Assembly (NCBI GenBank): GCA_029339505.1
Contig: JAQISU010000167.1
Location: forward strand, 1 to 64,000
Reading direction: 5' to 3'
Length of the DNA: 64,000 nt
Source: Unio delphinus
Taxonomy: Eukaryota > Mollusca > Bivalvia > Unionida > Unionidae
The position numbers were made by a program, and so were the translations under genes. The stretch's first letter is position 1. Each line of letters starts with the position of its first letter. Below, one piece after another: positions 23,831 to 35,453 of this stretch. The notes beneath the pieces are model-generated. The model was given only the letters and a program-made list of their open reading frames with translations, did no database searches and was not told the DNA's origin.

Positions 23831-26469
23831 GCTATTCCGTTGGTTCTAATGATTGGGCGTTAAATTATGCAATGCGAATGATATATCTGGGACAGTTGAC
23901 GCAAAGGTTGACCATATAATAAGGATTTGCAACAGGTTATCTAAATTAAGGACCTCAATTTAAATTGTTTGGCTGGAAAGGGAAAGCGCGATATAACTGC
24001 GATTCGTCTTCCTGTTATCTGGAGGCCATCTTACAAACAACGTTGGTTTTTCGTTTTCGTTTGCATTTATGTAACGAGGAATGCTGAGTTGATCACATGG
24101 TAGTATTTAAAACAAAGGAGTGGTCATTTAAAGCAAATAACGAGTGTCCATGGGTTCATTCAAAAGTGTTCTCCATGGTATAGACGGGTTGACTAGCAAT
24201 TTAGTGATTGAAGTTTATTCAAAAACAATGGACATGGTAAGTGTGGAGCAGGACGGCTGAGACAAATTTTAATTGTTTTCGTTTCCAAAACAAATGATGC
24301 AATACCTCCGAACTGAACAGCTTATTCATGATGAAACTCAACAATTTAGACGAAGACAGACTTGAAAAACAGCACACACAAAAACGGCTAAGCATTAGCG
24401 TTCAATTTTCAGAAAGTGTTTTTTGGATCGAAGTGTTATTAGTATTGATATTATTAGCAGTATAAGTTCGTTTTAGGACTAACGTACAACGTTAGTCGCA
24501 ACTTGTCTGGAATAACAAATACTTAATGAAATACAATATCTTCACTCAGTGCGCTCGACGTCCATCTTTCATATATAATTCCCACTGTTTGGCTCCGGAG
24601 AGGTTAGCCATAATGGTCGGATAATTGTGCATTGTAATTGGCGGACTATATAAAATATGAAAACATAATGAAAATCGTTTATTTCGCAAACATAATAATT
24701 TTCTCAACAGCAATTTTACTGATGGGCTACATTAGCAATTCAATTAAACGATATACATTACATTTGTAATTGGGTGAAGACGCTCAGAGGACGCAGCTAT
24801 TGCAAATTGGGATCAACTCTTATGGGCGTGGGGTTACGGGATGTATGGTATCAATGGAAACGGAAATAGATCAAACAAACTGCATAGAAATCCTGAATCC
24901 TGAATCCTGATATTAAATATAGATGTTAAGTTTTCTTTACACCGTTTAACATTTTACTATTGCTTTAAAATCATGTATTACACAAAGTTTACATAAATAT
25001 TTCATATTATTCAAAGAGACACAAAATCGACAAACCAAGATACAGCTCCTTAATTATTATATCGTAATATGTTGGCATTTACAGAATGTATACACCTGTG
25101 TATTGAAAAATGTCAGAATGTTTTTTTTATCATACACACAAGATAGGGGATATTTTGCTGAAAGCGAGTGAGTAATAAATATATTTCATCGAGTGAATAA
25201 CGGATATATTCAACGAGTGAATAATGCATATGTTTCATCGAGTATATAACGGTTATATTTAGCGAGTGATTATGTGGCAGGGTAAAGTTTAGTAAATTGG
25301 CACTGGCAAATTCCTTAAATTAAGGCTATGGTGTGACTTTCACAAATATAACGGTGTACTTATTAAAGATATGGCTATATTAGTGTACTATGCTGTTCTT
25401 GAAATTGCTATCAGGCATGTACACCTTCCATAGTTACTCTGCAATATGTTCATAGTGAATTATCAACGGTCGGCTGCTACTCCGATAGCAGCAACCACAT
25501 GGATCTGGGGAAAGAAGAATATCTAAAATAATGGCTTGGATGAATACTATTTCAGTTGCAACAACCCATTTAGTAAACACTGTTTTACGGAAGTGCCATC
25601 TAGGAAAGGGGCTTGGGTTTGCACTTTTGAGCATCACTACGTGTCACAAAAGAGCTTCGTACATGACAATTATATTTATAAATTTGGGGAATGTTTGAAT
25701 AAATGTATTCTGCTATGAACGGCCATGTCTTCTCTGGTCACGTAGATAATATTAGTATGCTTTGTTTTAATATAGGTATTTAAAACTATGGACATGTTTT
25801 ACCTGACTTGTGTGTTTAAATTTTATAATTGTTTATTTACTAGGTCACTTGTAGCGGCATTAACTTTGTGCATTAAAATTGGCCTCTGACTCATTATTTG
25901 CTTAATGATTATATAGTTCAACTACTGATTTGAAAAGTGTTTGCACGCGTACGTTTTTCACCAACGAGATTAAATATATCCATGATTCACCCGTACAAAC
26001 AAATTTTGTAGAACATAGTGAAGCAGCAGATGTTTTACTGGTTCTAGCGCGATATCATTAGTTCACCGTGAATGTTCTGTGTGTGTTTATATACATTTAA
26101 ACATCCGAGCAGAGGCGATACGTATCGCTAATAATATCCCACTGTGAAAATGTGATATTACTTCACTCAAGCAAATTAGTAGAATTTGTTACCCTCCGAA
26201 AATACAGTAATTCACGGTCTGACATCAAATAAAATATGTATAATATTAGTTTTCAAGTTAAAATTTGATTTTATTTATATACTCTTGATATTTAAAACAA
26301 CTGATTTTACTATTTTAGTACGTTATACTAAAAAAAACACTTGCTCATTTTAACAGCATTTATAATCTCAGTTATATCTACAGTAACTGAACTCATATTT
26401 TTAAACTCTCATTTTGTTCTCAGAATGATTTTTTTGTGCTAAAGTGTTTGAAGGAACTATTGTAAACCT
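23831..26469. other. No recognisable gene
   Basis: AT-rich DNA without a supported coding region or structured RNA. It contains a short tandem repeat at about 25165-25275 and the triplet CCTGAATCCTGAATCCTGA near 24893. The 67- and 60-codon frames near 25434-25718 lack any family signature. Confidence 0.6.
25165..25275. repeat. Short degenerate tandem repeat (~27 bp unit)
   Basis: Four imperfect units of the type (C/G)GAGTGAATAACGGATATATTCA, with alternating TTCATCGAGTG and TTCAACGAGTG. Confidence 0.6.
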
Positions 26470-26769
26470 TCTTACTAACTGCATGCAACATACAGATGAC
26501 ACTGCAAAACTGATATTAAACGTACCAAAATGTACACCTTATCTCGGTTATAAATTGCATACTTCAAGTTAAACTGCACATAGATGTCATCTTTCAACTA
26601 CGCTAATTTTCCATGTTTTTAGGTAATACAACGAATTATAGAATGTTGTATATAATAACAATTACATTCAATCAATAATAACTTGCAATTGCATATTGCT
26701 TTGTCGAGTGATAGGGATGGAATTTCCTTTCCTAAAATGATGAGGTATTTATCTATTTTAATGACCCAT
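26470..26769. repeat. Host segment copy B, left part
   Basis: Aligns with 1-282 (copy A): TGATATTAAACGT, AACTACGCTAATTTT, ATTGCTTTG.CGAG and GATGAGGTATTTA. It ends with CCCAT (26765-26769), the left TSD of the Polinton-like element. Confidence 0.75.
26765..26769. repeat. TSD CCCAT, left (Polinton-like element)
   Basis: Direct repeat of 49566-49570. It is five bases, one fewer than the 6-bp TSD usual for Polintons. Confidence 0.85.
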
Positions 26770-26925
26770 AGCAGCAGGGGGGGGGATGAATCGCACAAGA
26801 CTTTGGAGGCGTCTATTTGACAAACCAAGGCTTGTTCGTAAATGCTTAATAGAAGGGTCCATTCGGGAAAAACAGAATTAAAAAAGGACGACGCCAAGTT
26901 TTCGTCACCGTGTGTTGCTTCTATA
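26770..26925. repeat. Left terminal inverted repeat
   Basis: Reverse complement of 49404-49565, with small differences. Landmarks are GACTTTGGAGGCGTCTATTT and CCAAGGCTTGTTCGTAAATG. It starts with AG, as Polinton termini do. Confidence 0.88.
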
Positions 26926-26959
26926 CGATAACAACGTTGTTAAGATTTTACCACAGACG

Positions 26960-27115
26960 GGAACAGACCAACGTTTTACAGGCGTCGATCCGGCAATCCA
27001 AGGCTTGTTCGTAAATGCTAAATAGAAGTGTCCATTCGGCAAAAACAAAATAGAAAAAAAGGAGGCCAAGTCGTTGTCGCAGCCCCTCTGCTTCTAATCC
27101 TGGTTTGGAATCTCA
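26960..27115. repeat. Second copy of the inner left TIR
   Basis: Tandem copy of the left TIR's inner part: CCAAGGCTTGTTCGTAAATG, TAGAAGTGTCCATTCGGCAA, then GTCGTTGTCGCAGCCC. Its inner end is closer to the right TIR than the outermost copy is, which suggests an end rearrangement. Confidence 0.75.
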
Positions 27116-27170
27116 AAGCGATTCATGCTAGCAATTTATATGATGAATTAGCGATATAATTTGTATATTA

Positions 27171-28057
27171 ATGGCAAACGTCGGAGAAGCACAAATAACT
27201 AGATTAACTAGAGAACGGTTGGCTGCGATCAAGAAATTTCTCCCGGTGAGAGATTCTTTCAGAGATAATTTGCGAGCTAAACAACAACAAAAATTAGATT
27301 TTACCGCCGATACTGAACAATTATTTAAGCCGATAACTACGGCAACTGAGGAAGTTGTAACCGCGATAAAAGAGAGTAAACCAGATGTAAAACCTCCTTA
27401 AAAAAGCGGTAATAAAGTTCAAGAGCTACGAGATAAATTTACAGAGGAAACTTTAGCGAAGGTTGATAAAGATGATATAGCTAATTTAGTAGAACTTGCT
27501 GCGCTGGGATATTACACTAAAGTAAATTATTTGAAACCTGGACAATACGATTATATCAAAAAAATAGGTGAGATGGCTAAAGCGGTTTACAAAATTAAAA
27601 ATCAACTACCACAAATTAATACTGAAGATCCTATGTATCAGGCATATTTAACTGCCGTTGAACGAAAATATCTCGAATATCAACAAGAAAAGGATTTATT
27701 AGTATCTGAACAGCAACGATTAAAAACCGAACTAATACAACGAAAAAAAAGAAGAACAAGAACGATTAAAACAAGAACGAGCAGAAGAACGAGAACGAAA
27801 AACGAAAAACAAGCAGAAGAACGAACACGTGTACAACCAAGTCCACGAGGACGAGGACGAGGACGAGGGCGAGGAGGACGAAGACAAGAATACTGTTGTG
27901 GAAGATCCTCTTGTGGAAGATCCTCAACCTCAAGAAGAACCTGAAGAAGAAAAATTTGTCAAAAGCTATTGGGGTTCTCGGTGATAAGATTGGTACAGAA
28001 GTTAGTAGCAGGGCTAGTAATCTTGCTATTGAGGCGTTTAATTCCGCAAAAGAATAG
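27171..28057 (+). pseudogene. Element coiled-coil protein with acidic tail (first virion-block gene)
   Basis: Starts MANVGEAQITRLTRERL and runs in one frame across an in-frame TAA (27399-27401), past LGYYTKVNYLKPGQYDYIKKIG, into a helical Gln/Glu/Arg-rich region. An A8 tract near 27741-27750 marks a frameshift. One frame gives a poly-Arg/Gly run; the other gives an acidic Glu/Asp-rich tail (HEDEDEDEGEEDED), which looks more natural. A further shift leads to LGDKIGTEVSSRASNLAIEAFNSAKE and a stop. I do not recognise a named family. Position before the major capsid gene, high charge and coiled-coil character suggest a virion-associated or scaffold-type role (inference). Confidence 0.6.
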
Positions 28058-28112
28058 CTTATATCGTTGGCAAGGGGGAAAACACCAGTAAAATTACAAT
28101 CTACGAATCAAA

Positions 28113-29625
28113 ATGCCACCTAAGGTAGGTAGGGCAATCAACGAAATAGCAAAACAGTGATTGAGATTAATTGCTGATTCCGGTCTAAAACGATTATAAT
28201 TTAGATCAACGATTATGTAATAAACTGTTTAAACATGAGATAGATTATGCTTTTGATGTAGATGCTCCTGTAAGAAAAAATGATTCTATACGCGATTATC
28301 AATATTTTTCGTATAATGCTCAGAATCCAAATACAAGGTCACGAATTGAACTTACATTTGATGACACATCTAAATACTTCTTGCCATGTGAAGCATTCAT
28401 CGAGGTAGAGGGGAGAATAGTAAAAAAAATGATCATACTGGATTTGTCGCCGCTGATAATCTCAAAAATATTCCGATTGGGTTTGTAAACAATGGCATAA
28501 TGGCGTTCTTTAGCAGCGCGCAGTATATAATTAATTCTACTAGAATCGAATCCATCGATGTTGATGTTGATGTTGCAACCACAATAAAAGGTTTAGCTAG
28601 ATACTCTGACGGGTCATTTAATGATGTTTGCGAAGGATACTACCAATAGCGCTGATCATAATCCATTTGTTATAAGACGACCACAAAATAATGCTAAAAA
28701 CGCTAACGCTGATGTTGAACCTGTTGTTTTCGGTAATAATCCTAATTACAACGCAGGAGTTGTAGCGCGAAAAAAGATGATGGACCCCCTTGGTAGATTT
28801 TTATGTGCGATTTTGTTGGCGCATATATTTGGATTTTGTAGAGATATCAGAAAAAATATCTTTGTGCTAGTCATACTGTAGTGTTAACACGAAGGTCAAC
28901 TGATGATTATGCTCTTTGGCGTAGTGATAATCCTGTTACTGATGGTAATGTAGAATTAACAAAATTAGCTTTGTGGATGCCAATTATGACTCCATCGTTG
29001 ACTGTTGAGACGCGGTTGCTGTCTTTTATGGATCATGGAGGAAAGTCGTTGTTGAGTTGGTCTGATATTACAACAGCTACCATAACTAATAACGTTGTTG
29101 GTGTTTTTACTTGGCAGCTTGCGCTTACGAAAAATGTTTCCGCGCCAAGACGTATCTTTGTTGCGCTACAAAATGTAAATAGAACGCAAAAAATAGCGGG
29201 GGTTGCAAATGATAGTTTACAATTGCGGTCCCATATGATATTTGATAAATGTAATGTCAGTGAGGTATCATTGCGAATAAGTAATCAGCAAGAACCCGCA
29301 GAACAACTTATTCTCGATTACGGTAGCAATCAAATAGGTAGAGTGTATCATCGGTTGTGGTCTTATATGGGTCGTGATTAAAACATTGATACTGGACTCC
29401 AAATATCACAATGGGATTTTAAAGAATTGTATCCGATTTGTTACTTTTCGTTGCAACATCTTGATCTATCTAAACATTCGACCGTTGATGTAAAATGTCA
29501 GGCTCGTATAGGTGATGCTAGGACGATTTAGAGCAATTGCTGTTATTCTCAGTGATAAATCTATGACGCTCGAAGGTGGTGGTGGAAAAATACGAGTCAT
29601 TTACGCACCCATTGAAAACATGTAA
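28113..29625 (+). pseudogene. Major capsid protein, double-jelly-roll-like
   Basis: Begins MPPKVGRAINEIAKQ and continues through at least three frame changes to ENM and a stop. Characteristic segments are SRIELTFDDTSKYFLPCEAF, EVEGRIVKK, NNGIMAFFSSAQYIINSTRI, DPLGRFLCAILLAHIFGFC, VELTKLALWMP and PRRIFVALQN, ending with DFKELYP and SDKSMTLEGG. This pattern matches, from my memory of the family, the major capsid proteins of animal Polinton-like elements and adintoviruses (~500 residues). The capsid shell would be built from its trimers. The largest open piece is 28881-29381. Assignment is from motif recognition; structure prediction was not possible here. Confidence 0.78.
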
Positions 29626-29657
29626 CGGGATAATTAGACTATCAATATCTAAATAAA

Positions 29658-30140
29658 ATGAAGTAAAATCATGTTAATGTCACCCTAACACCTGGTCAGG
29701 TAAAAAAACTACAATCGAAAAATTCTACTACGTGTGGCACAGCGATAACGCTAAAAAAGGAATAAATAACAGGTGGATCAAATAAGTTATCGCTCAGATA
29801 AACTCAACTTAATCATTTAATAAAGCGTTAAAAGCTGGTACAGGAGTTAAGTTGACTTTTTCACAAGCCGCGGTCAACGATATGATTAAATCCGGTGGAA
29901 TATTTCCTCTTGCTGCTCTGGCTTCACAAGCTATTCCTGCTCTTAAAGCACTTGGACTAGGCGCTACTGGTGTTGTTGGTAGAAATCTTATTGGTAAAAT
30001 GTTTGGAAAAGGATACAAAAAAGGGAAAAGGATTCAGACTGCCGGGAAGGCGGTACACAAAGCACTATGGACGGGGTTTGGGAACTCAACAGGGCGGTTT
30101 CATAGGTCCGTTCTGGCTGGCAAAAATGTTACTGGGATAA
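29658..30140 (+). pseudogene. Minor capsid protein (protein VI-like type)
   Basis: Starts MK then a stop, and continues HVNVTLTPGQVKKLQ, KAGTGVKLTFSQAAVNDMI and the hydrophobic Gly/Ala-rich run GGIFPLAALASQAIPALKAL, followed by a Lys/Gly-rich stretch (GKGYKKGKR). In a shifted frame it ends GGFIGPFWLAKMLLG and a stop at 30138-30140. The order of repeated LT..Q..K motifs, an amphipathic helix and a Gly/Lys tail is typical of the minor capsid proteins encoded next to the protease in such elements. It would lie inside the capsid and could act on membranes (inference). Confidence 0.65.
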
Positions 30141-30145
30141 CATCT

Positions 30146-30582
30146 ATGGCTCCAATGTTTAATTTTGACCTCGCCGACGCAGTAAAGAAACTCCCAATAA
30201 AACATTTCAGAGGAGAATTCATGAAAGATCAGTTACCGAAACAACCACATATCCTAGAAACCGGTATAATTAATCTAGATGAACACACTGGACCAGGAAC
30301 GCATTGGGTGTGTTACGCGATACACCCCGATCAATTATTTATTTTGACTCGGATGGGTTGCCTCAGCCATGGGAATTTGTCAAATATGTGTCTAAGTTGA
30401 ATTCAATTCAAACTAACGCGCCAATATGGTACTCAACGCTGCCCACGCAGACATTAACAGATCCTCCGATATGCAAACGAGAGGTTCTTAACGCGTTGAC
30501 AGCTATCTCAACGTCGTCGCAATTACCTCACAAAGTCATCCATGAGTACACGGTGATGAATCACTTAAAGAGAAATATGTAA
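30146..30582 (+). pseudogene. Adenain-like cysteine protease
   Basis: Begins MAPMFNFDLADAVKKL, then HFRGEFMKDQLP and a GIINLDEHTGPGTHWVCYA segment that holds the catalytic His (GTHW). A frameshift near 30312 follows, then IYFDSDGLPQPWEFVKYV, with the acidic residue of the triad region. In the place where family members have the catalytic Cys-Gly-aromatic-X-Cys motif there is a lone Cys (PPICKREVLNAL). The protease would mature the virion proteins. The frameshift and the missing CG motif indicate inactivity. The gene starts six bases after the minor capsid stop and ends seven bases before the next start. Confidence 0.82.
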
Positions 30583-30588
30583 TATAAC

Positions 30589-31547
30589 ATGGCAGATATT
30601 TGGGGGAGATCAGTATCACGTCGTTCCGAAGGAGTTACCATCGGGCAAGTAAAACAAATCACCAGGAGAGCTATCTCATCGATAACATACTTAGATGAAT
30701 TAAAAAAATTACACGATCAAATAAATACTTTTTCAGGTTTACAAAAATCCGTCGATGCCGTTAAAGTCTCCGCCGAGGATATGAAAAAACTACGTGATGA
30801 GTATAATTACGATATAATTAAATTTAATCAATTAGAACCCACGATAAACAATTTCTTTCGTGTTCCGCGTGCACACCCTGATTTACATATCGCACAAGTA
30901 AAAGCCACCGTCGACAATTTACCAAAATTGCGATCTGAATTTGATTCTCATCTCGGTAATTTTAATAATTTACGTAAAAATTTTAGAAAAAGTGATGATG
31001 CTATCGAAAAAAATTTTTTAAGGATGTGAAACCAGAAGAAATTAAAACAACATTTGAAAATATTATTACAAAACTCGATCAAATAACCGCGATTAATAAC
31101 CGATTGGGTGTTATTCGCAGATCAATTTCAGATTCAATCGCGGTTATTAAAAAGTCCATCGATGGTCTCAAAACGGTCAACGATGCCATGAAAGAGGATG
31201 CAATAAGTATGATAGCAATCATTGAAAAAATAATAAATCCTCATGAGAAAACCAACAACGTAGTATACACGATTCAATACGGATCATTTGCGTAGACACA
31301 ACTAAATAATATTTTAAATATCACTGCAAACGTCAAGGGTATTTATCGATTAACATTAGTATCACCAACTCAATTTAATATTTCATCGTCGAGTTCATCT
31401 GGGGTCAACAATATAATATCAACGATCATCGACAAGGATATAATTGAACAATTTACAATAACATCCACTGATAATAATTTGGCTACGGTTTCAGTAACAT
31501 GGTATGTGAAATTCGTAGCGGATTTAAGTAAGCAATTAAACCCTTAG
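30589..31547 (+). pseudogene. Coiled-coil virion-block protein with C-terminal beta-rich domain
   Basis: Starts MADIWGRSVSRRSEGVTIGQ. The first 147 codons are mostly heptad-like (LDELKKLHDQINTF ... EDMKKLRDEY). A one-base shift near 31021 links to a second helical part (31026-31295), and an in-frame TAG (31293-31295) separates this from a Ser/Thr/Ile-rich, beta-prone tail ending DLSKQLNP. A long helical shaft followed by a beta domain suggests a fibre or attachment-type protein, but I recognise no family. It lies between protease and membrane protein, within the structural block. Confidence 0.6.
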
Positions 31548-31586
31548 CGGTTTCAATTGAAATTGTTCACTGTTGTAATAAATAAA

Positions 31587-32071
31587 ATGTCATCAATGAT
31601 GATTTCATCACCGACGATACCTTCAGTATCTCAATACCGTTATGATACCGTCAAAGAGCTTCAAACTAGCCTAGGAATTCTCTCCGATGAATACCGCGTA
31701 AAAATAAAAAATACCGACGACGAATCAACGTCTTTGACGTAACCGTGTACTCGGTATCTGGTGTAATCACTGGTGCTGGAATAATATTATCTTCGGTTAC
31801 AATGGTTGCCCCGAACGCTGTTCCAATTTGTATATCTGCGGCGACAACCATTGCGGGGGTGGTATCGATAATAACAAACAAAATATCATCGTGTTCCCAG
31901 CGAAAACTACACAACTACGTTGTTAAACTCGCTACAGTATCCAATGCATACTCGCAATTATCCGCGATGATTTCCTCGTCGCTCGATGACACATTTATAT
32001 CCGATGATGAATTCTCGAAGATGGTTCGGTTGTATGATTCAACGATGTCAAAATTAGAGCATGACAATTAA
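31587..32071 (+). pseudogene. Membrane protein of the virion block
   Basis: The N-terminal part starts MSSMMISSPTIPSVSQY and is Lys/Asp-rich. A frameshift near 31740 leads to two hydrophobic segments (VSGVITGAGIILSSVTMVA and AVPICISAATTIAGVVSII), then a short basic turn and the helix KLATVSNAYSQLSAMISSSL, ending with the acidic ISDDEFSKM. I recall this layout (basic N-terminus, hydrophobic hairpin, helix with SDEEF) from conserved unnamed proteins of animal Polinton-like elements. The role is unknown. Confidence 0.6.
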
Positions 32072-32081
32072 AATAACAACA

Positions 32082-34144
32082 ATGTCACAAGAGCTGCTTC
32101 AACGAATAGCAGAAAATACCACTCCGAGGAAAACAAAATTGAGATCGCTGGTAACGAAAACACCATAGTTCAGCATTGAATTTAACCCTCCGCTGGTAGC
32201 ATCCGAGATAGCGTTACCGCAATTAAGATGTTACTACAGTTGGCTTAATGTCAGATCGGGACCATTTAATTGTAAACCACCCAATAACAGTTTTACATTC
32301 TCGTATAAAAATAAAGTCAAACCATATGGCAGTACCGTTGGTACCGCAGGTGAACCAGAATGGCACACATTACACTTACCCGCTGGCGCATACGACATCG
32401 AAGATATCAACGCGGAGATTATAAATTCCATTGAAGCAATCACAGAAAAAATATAATTCCCGTCGAAGATGGACCTGATAAATCTCCCATTGAAATACAC
32501 GGGCATGAACCGCTGTTATCAGCAACCATCGAGATAAATTCACTTAACTACGCCGTGGATATATACAATAGCTCAATTATTACCTTGTTAAGTTGGCCTG
32601 AGTATATCCCGGGCACCGTTGATATAAAAGATCTACCACGCGAGCCATTAAAATCCGATTTTATTTCCATGAAACAAGATTATCACGGTTTTGATGGTGA
32701 TGTTTTTGGTAGAAGTATTCCTAAATTAATATATCCGTTATCATTAGATAGTTTTCTTAATGATTTAAGAACACTGGCGGAAATCCATACTGATTATCTT
32801 AAAATAGATGAATCACTTGTTACTAGAGAGTTCACAGAGATGAATAGCAGATTTGAGCGATTTCGAGGTTATATTGTAACAGCAATTAGTACAATTCCAC
32901 CTGATCGAGATAGCGTCATCGAGTACATGGAAGTGTGTAATAAAATTATCTCTGAAATGGATGAATTTAATTTGCGAGTTAATCGAGTTTTATTAACTGA
33001 TAATAATCCTTCAACAAGAACATTGTTTGCAGTAAGGCATAAAATCCGCGTTGAAGATATCCCTGATTTTAAGTTTCCAGGATATAACATACCATGGATG
33101 CGAGGAAAACTCAGTGACACCATCGATGAATTCTTCCCACGGATCAACAGCGCGTGGTTGAATAGTCTTCCTGCGGTTCATTTTCAGTTACCTGAACCTA
33201 AAAAATCTGATTTCTTCACTGATGAATTACCCGATCAAGATCCCAAGTTGTATTACAATTTTGACATTAATTTTCTACGTGCCAGTGATATCTATCAAAA
33301 GTTTTCATATGATGTCTACCACGGAACAGAAACTGATGCACTTGGAAAATACGAATACAACGAGTATGGTAGAATAATATGGCGATTTGCTCTTGGCGCT
33401 CAAGGTGAATTTGTAGTAACAGAGAAAAGTTTAATTGCGATCTTCAACATGATGAAACAATTATTTCAAACAAAGCTAAACCAGCTTCTAGATTATCTGC
33501 AACGATCTCTATTACTCGATTTAACAACTTCACGTGGGACAATCAAACAACAACAACACAACTCAAATTATCTCCGATATGAACTATCTCAATTAAAGAT
33601 TATTCTCGTTGGTCTACGAAGATAGATTTCCCACCAAAGAAAAATTCAAAAAAGTATTTTCACGCACTGATTTAGATTTAGTCTTCATGAAATTTCCAGG
33701 ATGGGATGTACCAGCGATGAAGAATCATTACGAGATCTCATTGGCGAATTTTTTCCACAAATTCACGCGCTATGGTTTAAAATAAATCCATCCACGGAAA
33801 TTCTACAGTCGAATTCAGTATACGGCAACAAAAAACACAGATCATCCGGCAACGTTGATATATCATCGACGATTGCCATACACGTTATTTGTGATGCTGT
33901 GTTAGGTAGTTATGCCGTTGACGTATCAAAGTCAGATGACGCTGATCTCGGCTACATTTTATATGCGTTTTCCCCGAATGTTTCACCGGGGAGTTTAATC
34001 GTGATGAATCCACCTCATTTAACATACTCGGAAACCACCAATAATCTTATAACGAGGATAAATTTTAGAATAACCGACCAGAACTTTTCCTTGGTTGATT
34101 CTCGAGGGGAACAATTACAAATGACGTTAGATGTGAAATCCTGA
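32082..34144 (+). pseudogene. Penton-like jelly-roll protein with a large inserted domain
   Basis: Starts MSQELLQRIAENT. The N-terminal half (FNPPLVASEIALPQL, YYSWLNV, then LPAGAYDIEDINAEI) resembles the strand pattern of single-jelly-roll penton-type proteins. The C-terminal half (33786-34144: HVICDAVLGSYAVD, FSPNVSPGSLIVMNPPHLTY, ITDQNFSLVDSRGEQLQM) matches the end of the same fold. Between them lies about 1.1 kb of mostly open sequence (32555-33625, 357 codons) with helical and aromatic-rich stretches. The motif KFPGYNIPWM...DEFFPRI recurs as KFPGWDVPAM...GEFFPQI. Stops or shifts occur near 32167, 32455, 33480-33626 and 33712. It would occupy capsid vertices, and the insert may be a receptor-binding extension (inference). 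Confidence 0.6.
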
Positions 34145-34231
34145 AAGGATTTTCAAGCTAGCTTTTCATCGTTAAAATCCTATGGATGCTTCACACTTGC
34201 AATTTAGAAAAATGTAGACTTTTGCAATAAT

Positions 34232-34546
34232 ATGTATCATCATACGCGAATAGTTATTAACGAGAAACATAAACTCGAAAACGCAATCAGAAACATTTTT
34301 CATTGCAAAAGCAATTTCAATGAAGCATGGTTAGGATTTTCACCTACAGATTTGAAAATCGAAGATTTTCACGTTGAACAAGTTATTGATAACCTCGGCG
34401 ACGATGACAAATTTCTACTCACTGAAGACCAAATGCAACAGCTGCAAGAGAATACTATTGCAACGATTAGTTTTAACTACGATCAAATTATGCAATATGT
34501 CCTTTCTTGCCTGCGCGTTGAGGAATTACTGAGAGTACTAACCTGA
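34232..34546 (+). CDS. Small hypothetical protein of the virion block
   Basis: An intact 104-codon frame, rare in this element. It has IVINEKHKLENAI and, later, FLLTEDQMQQLQE with TISFNYDQIMQYV. This is the repeated 'LT..Q...L..A' type pattern also seen at the start of the minor capsid protein, so it may be a second minor capsid-type protein. There is no transmembrane segment. The function is unknown. It is the last + strand gene of the structural block. Confidence 0.5.
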   Translation: MYHHTRIVINEKHKLENAIRNIFHCKSNFNEAWLGFSPTDLKIEDFHVEQVIDNLGDDDKFLLTEDQMQQLQENTIATISFNYDQIMQYVLSCLRVEELLRVLT

Positions 34547-35213
34547 ATCTGAAGATTTTATTTCAATGACTAAACGACCCAACCGAGTGACACAATCATT
34601 TAAGAAATGTAAAATCGAAGATTTTCATTACAAAGTTGATTTTTGAAATCTACGATTTCTCTAAATGAAATCCGCGGGTTTTCACCGACGGGTTTCTTTT
34701 TAGTAATTACTTGTCGTTTTTTGTCTATTTTTGTTGATTTTTTGACTATTTTGGCCATTTTTGGCCATTTTATAATTGTCCTCCACGAAAATTTCATTAC
34801 AAAGTTGATTTTTTCTAAATGAAATCCGGGGGTTTTTACCCTCAAAAGTGACTAAAATTAGTCAAGCGATAGCTAAAATCAGACAAAAAATGGCTAAAAT
34901 CAGACAAAAAATGACAAAAATGGTAAAAAAAATAGCCAAAATAGTACCAAAAAAATGGCCAAAATCAGTCAATGATGACAAAAAAATATTTCAGTAATAA
35001 AAAAATATTTACTTTAACAGTTACAACTTCCTGGTTAGTAAAAAAACACATTCATTGATAGCGCAGCCAGTATAGAATTTCACCGCTATTGTTTGTTGAC
35101 TAAAACCACCTTGTTGGTTGAATGGGCATACCTGTATTATGATACAACACCGTCCAACGAGTATTTATACATGTCTGTTACCTGTTCAAACAGTGAAGTA
35201 TTTTACACACATT
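34547..35213. other. Intergenic spacer with short internal repeats
   Basis: No gene. A motif of about 45 bases (TTTTCATTACAAAGTTGATTT ... TAAATGAAATCCG then a G/T-rich end) occurs at about 34620-34690 and 34789-34845. At 34870-34980 GGCTAAAATCAGACAAAAAA-like units repeat. It lies at the junction between the + strand structural block and the minus-strand small genes. Confidence 0.6.
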
Positions 35214-35453
35214 TTATTCAACAGGGGCTCTCTTCTGTTCAATTAGAGTCTTTATATCCCTAACCTTCGAAATGATCATCTTTTTAGTTTCATACTCTCG
35301 CCCCAAATCTCTTCTTACCCTTTCCACGATAGTACATAACGGGACAAACACACGAACATCTTCACAACAAACAAGAGAGTCACGGATAGAATTCTGAATT
35401 CGCTTTATCAGTGCAAACTTCTTTGAAAGCTCGATATCCTGATAATCTGACAT
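35214..35453 (-). CDS. Hypothetical 79-residue helical protein
   Basis: Intact frame starting MSDYQDIELSKKFALIKRI and ending EQKRAPVE. It is mostly helical and charged, with two adjacent Cys (LVCCEDVRVF). No family recognised. It is the first minus-strand gene after the structural block and may be a small regulatory or accessory protein of the element. Confidence 0.4.
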   Translation of the reverse strand: MSDYQDIELSKKFALIKRIQNSIRDSLVCCEDVRVFVPLCTIVERVRRDLGREYETKKMIISKVRDIKTLIEQKRAPVE

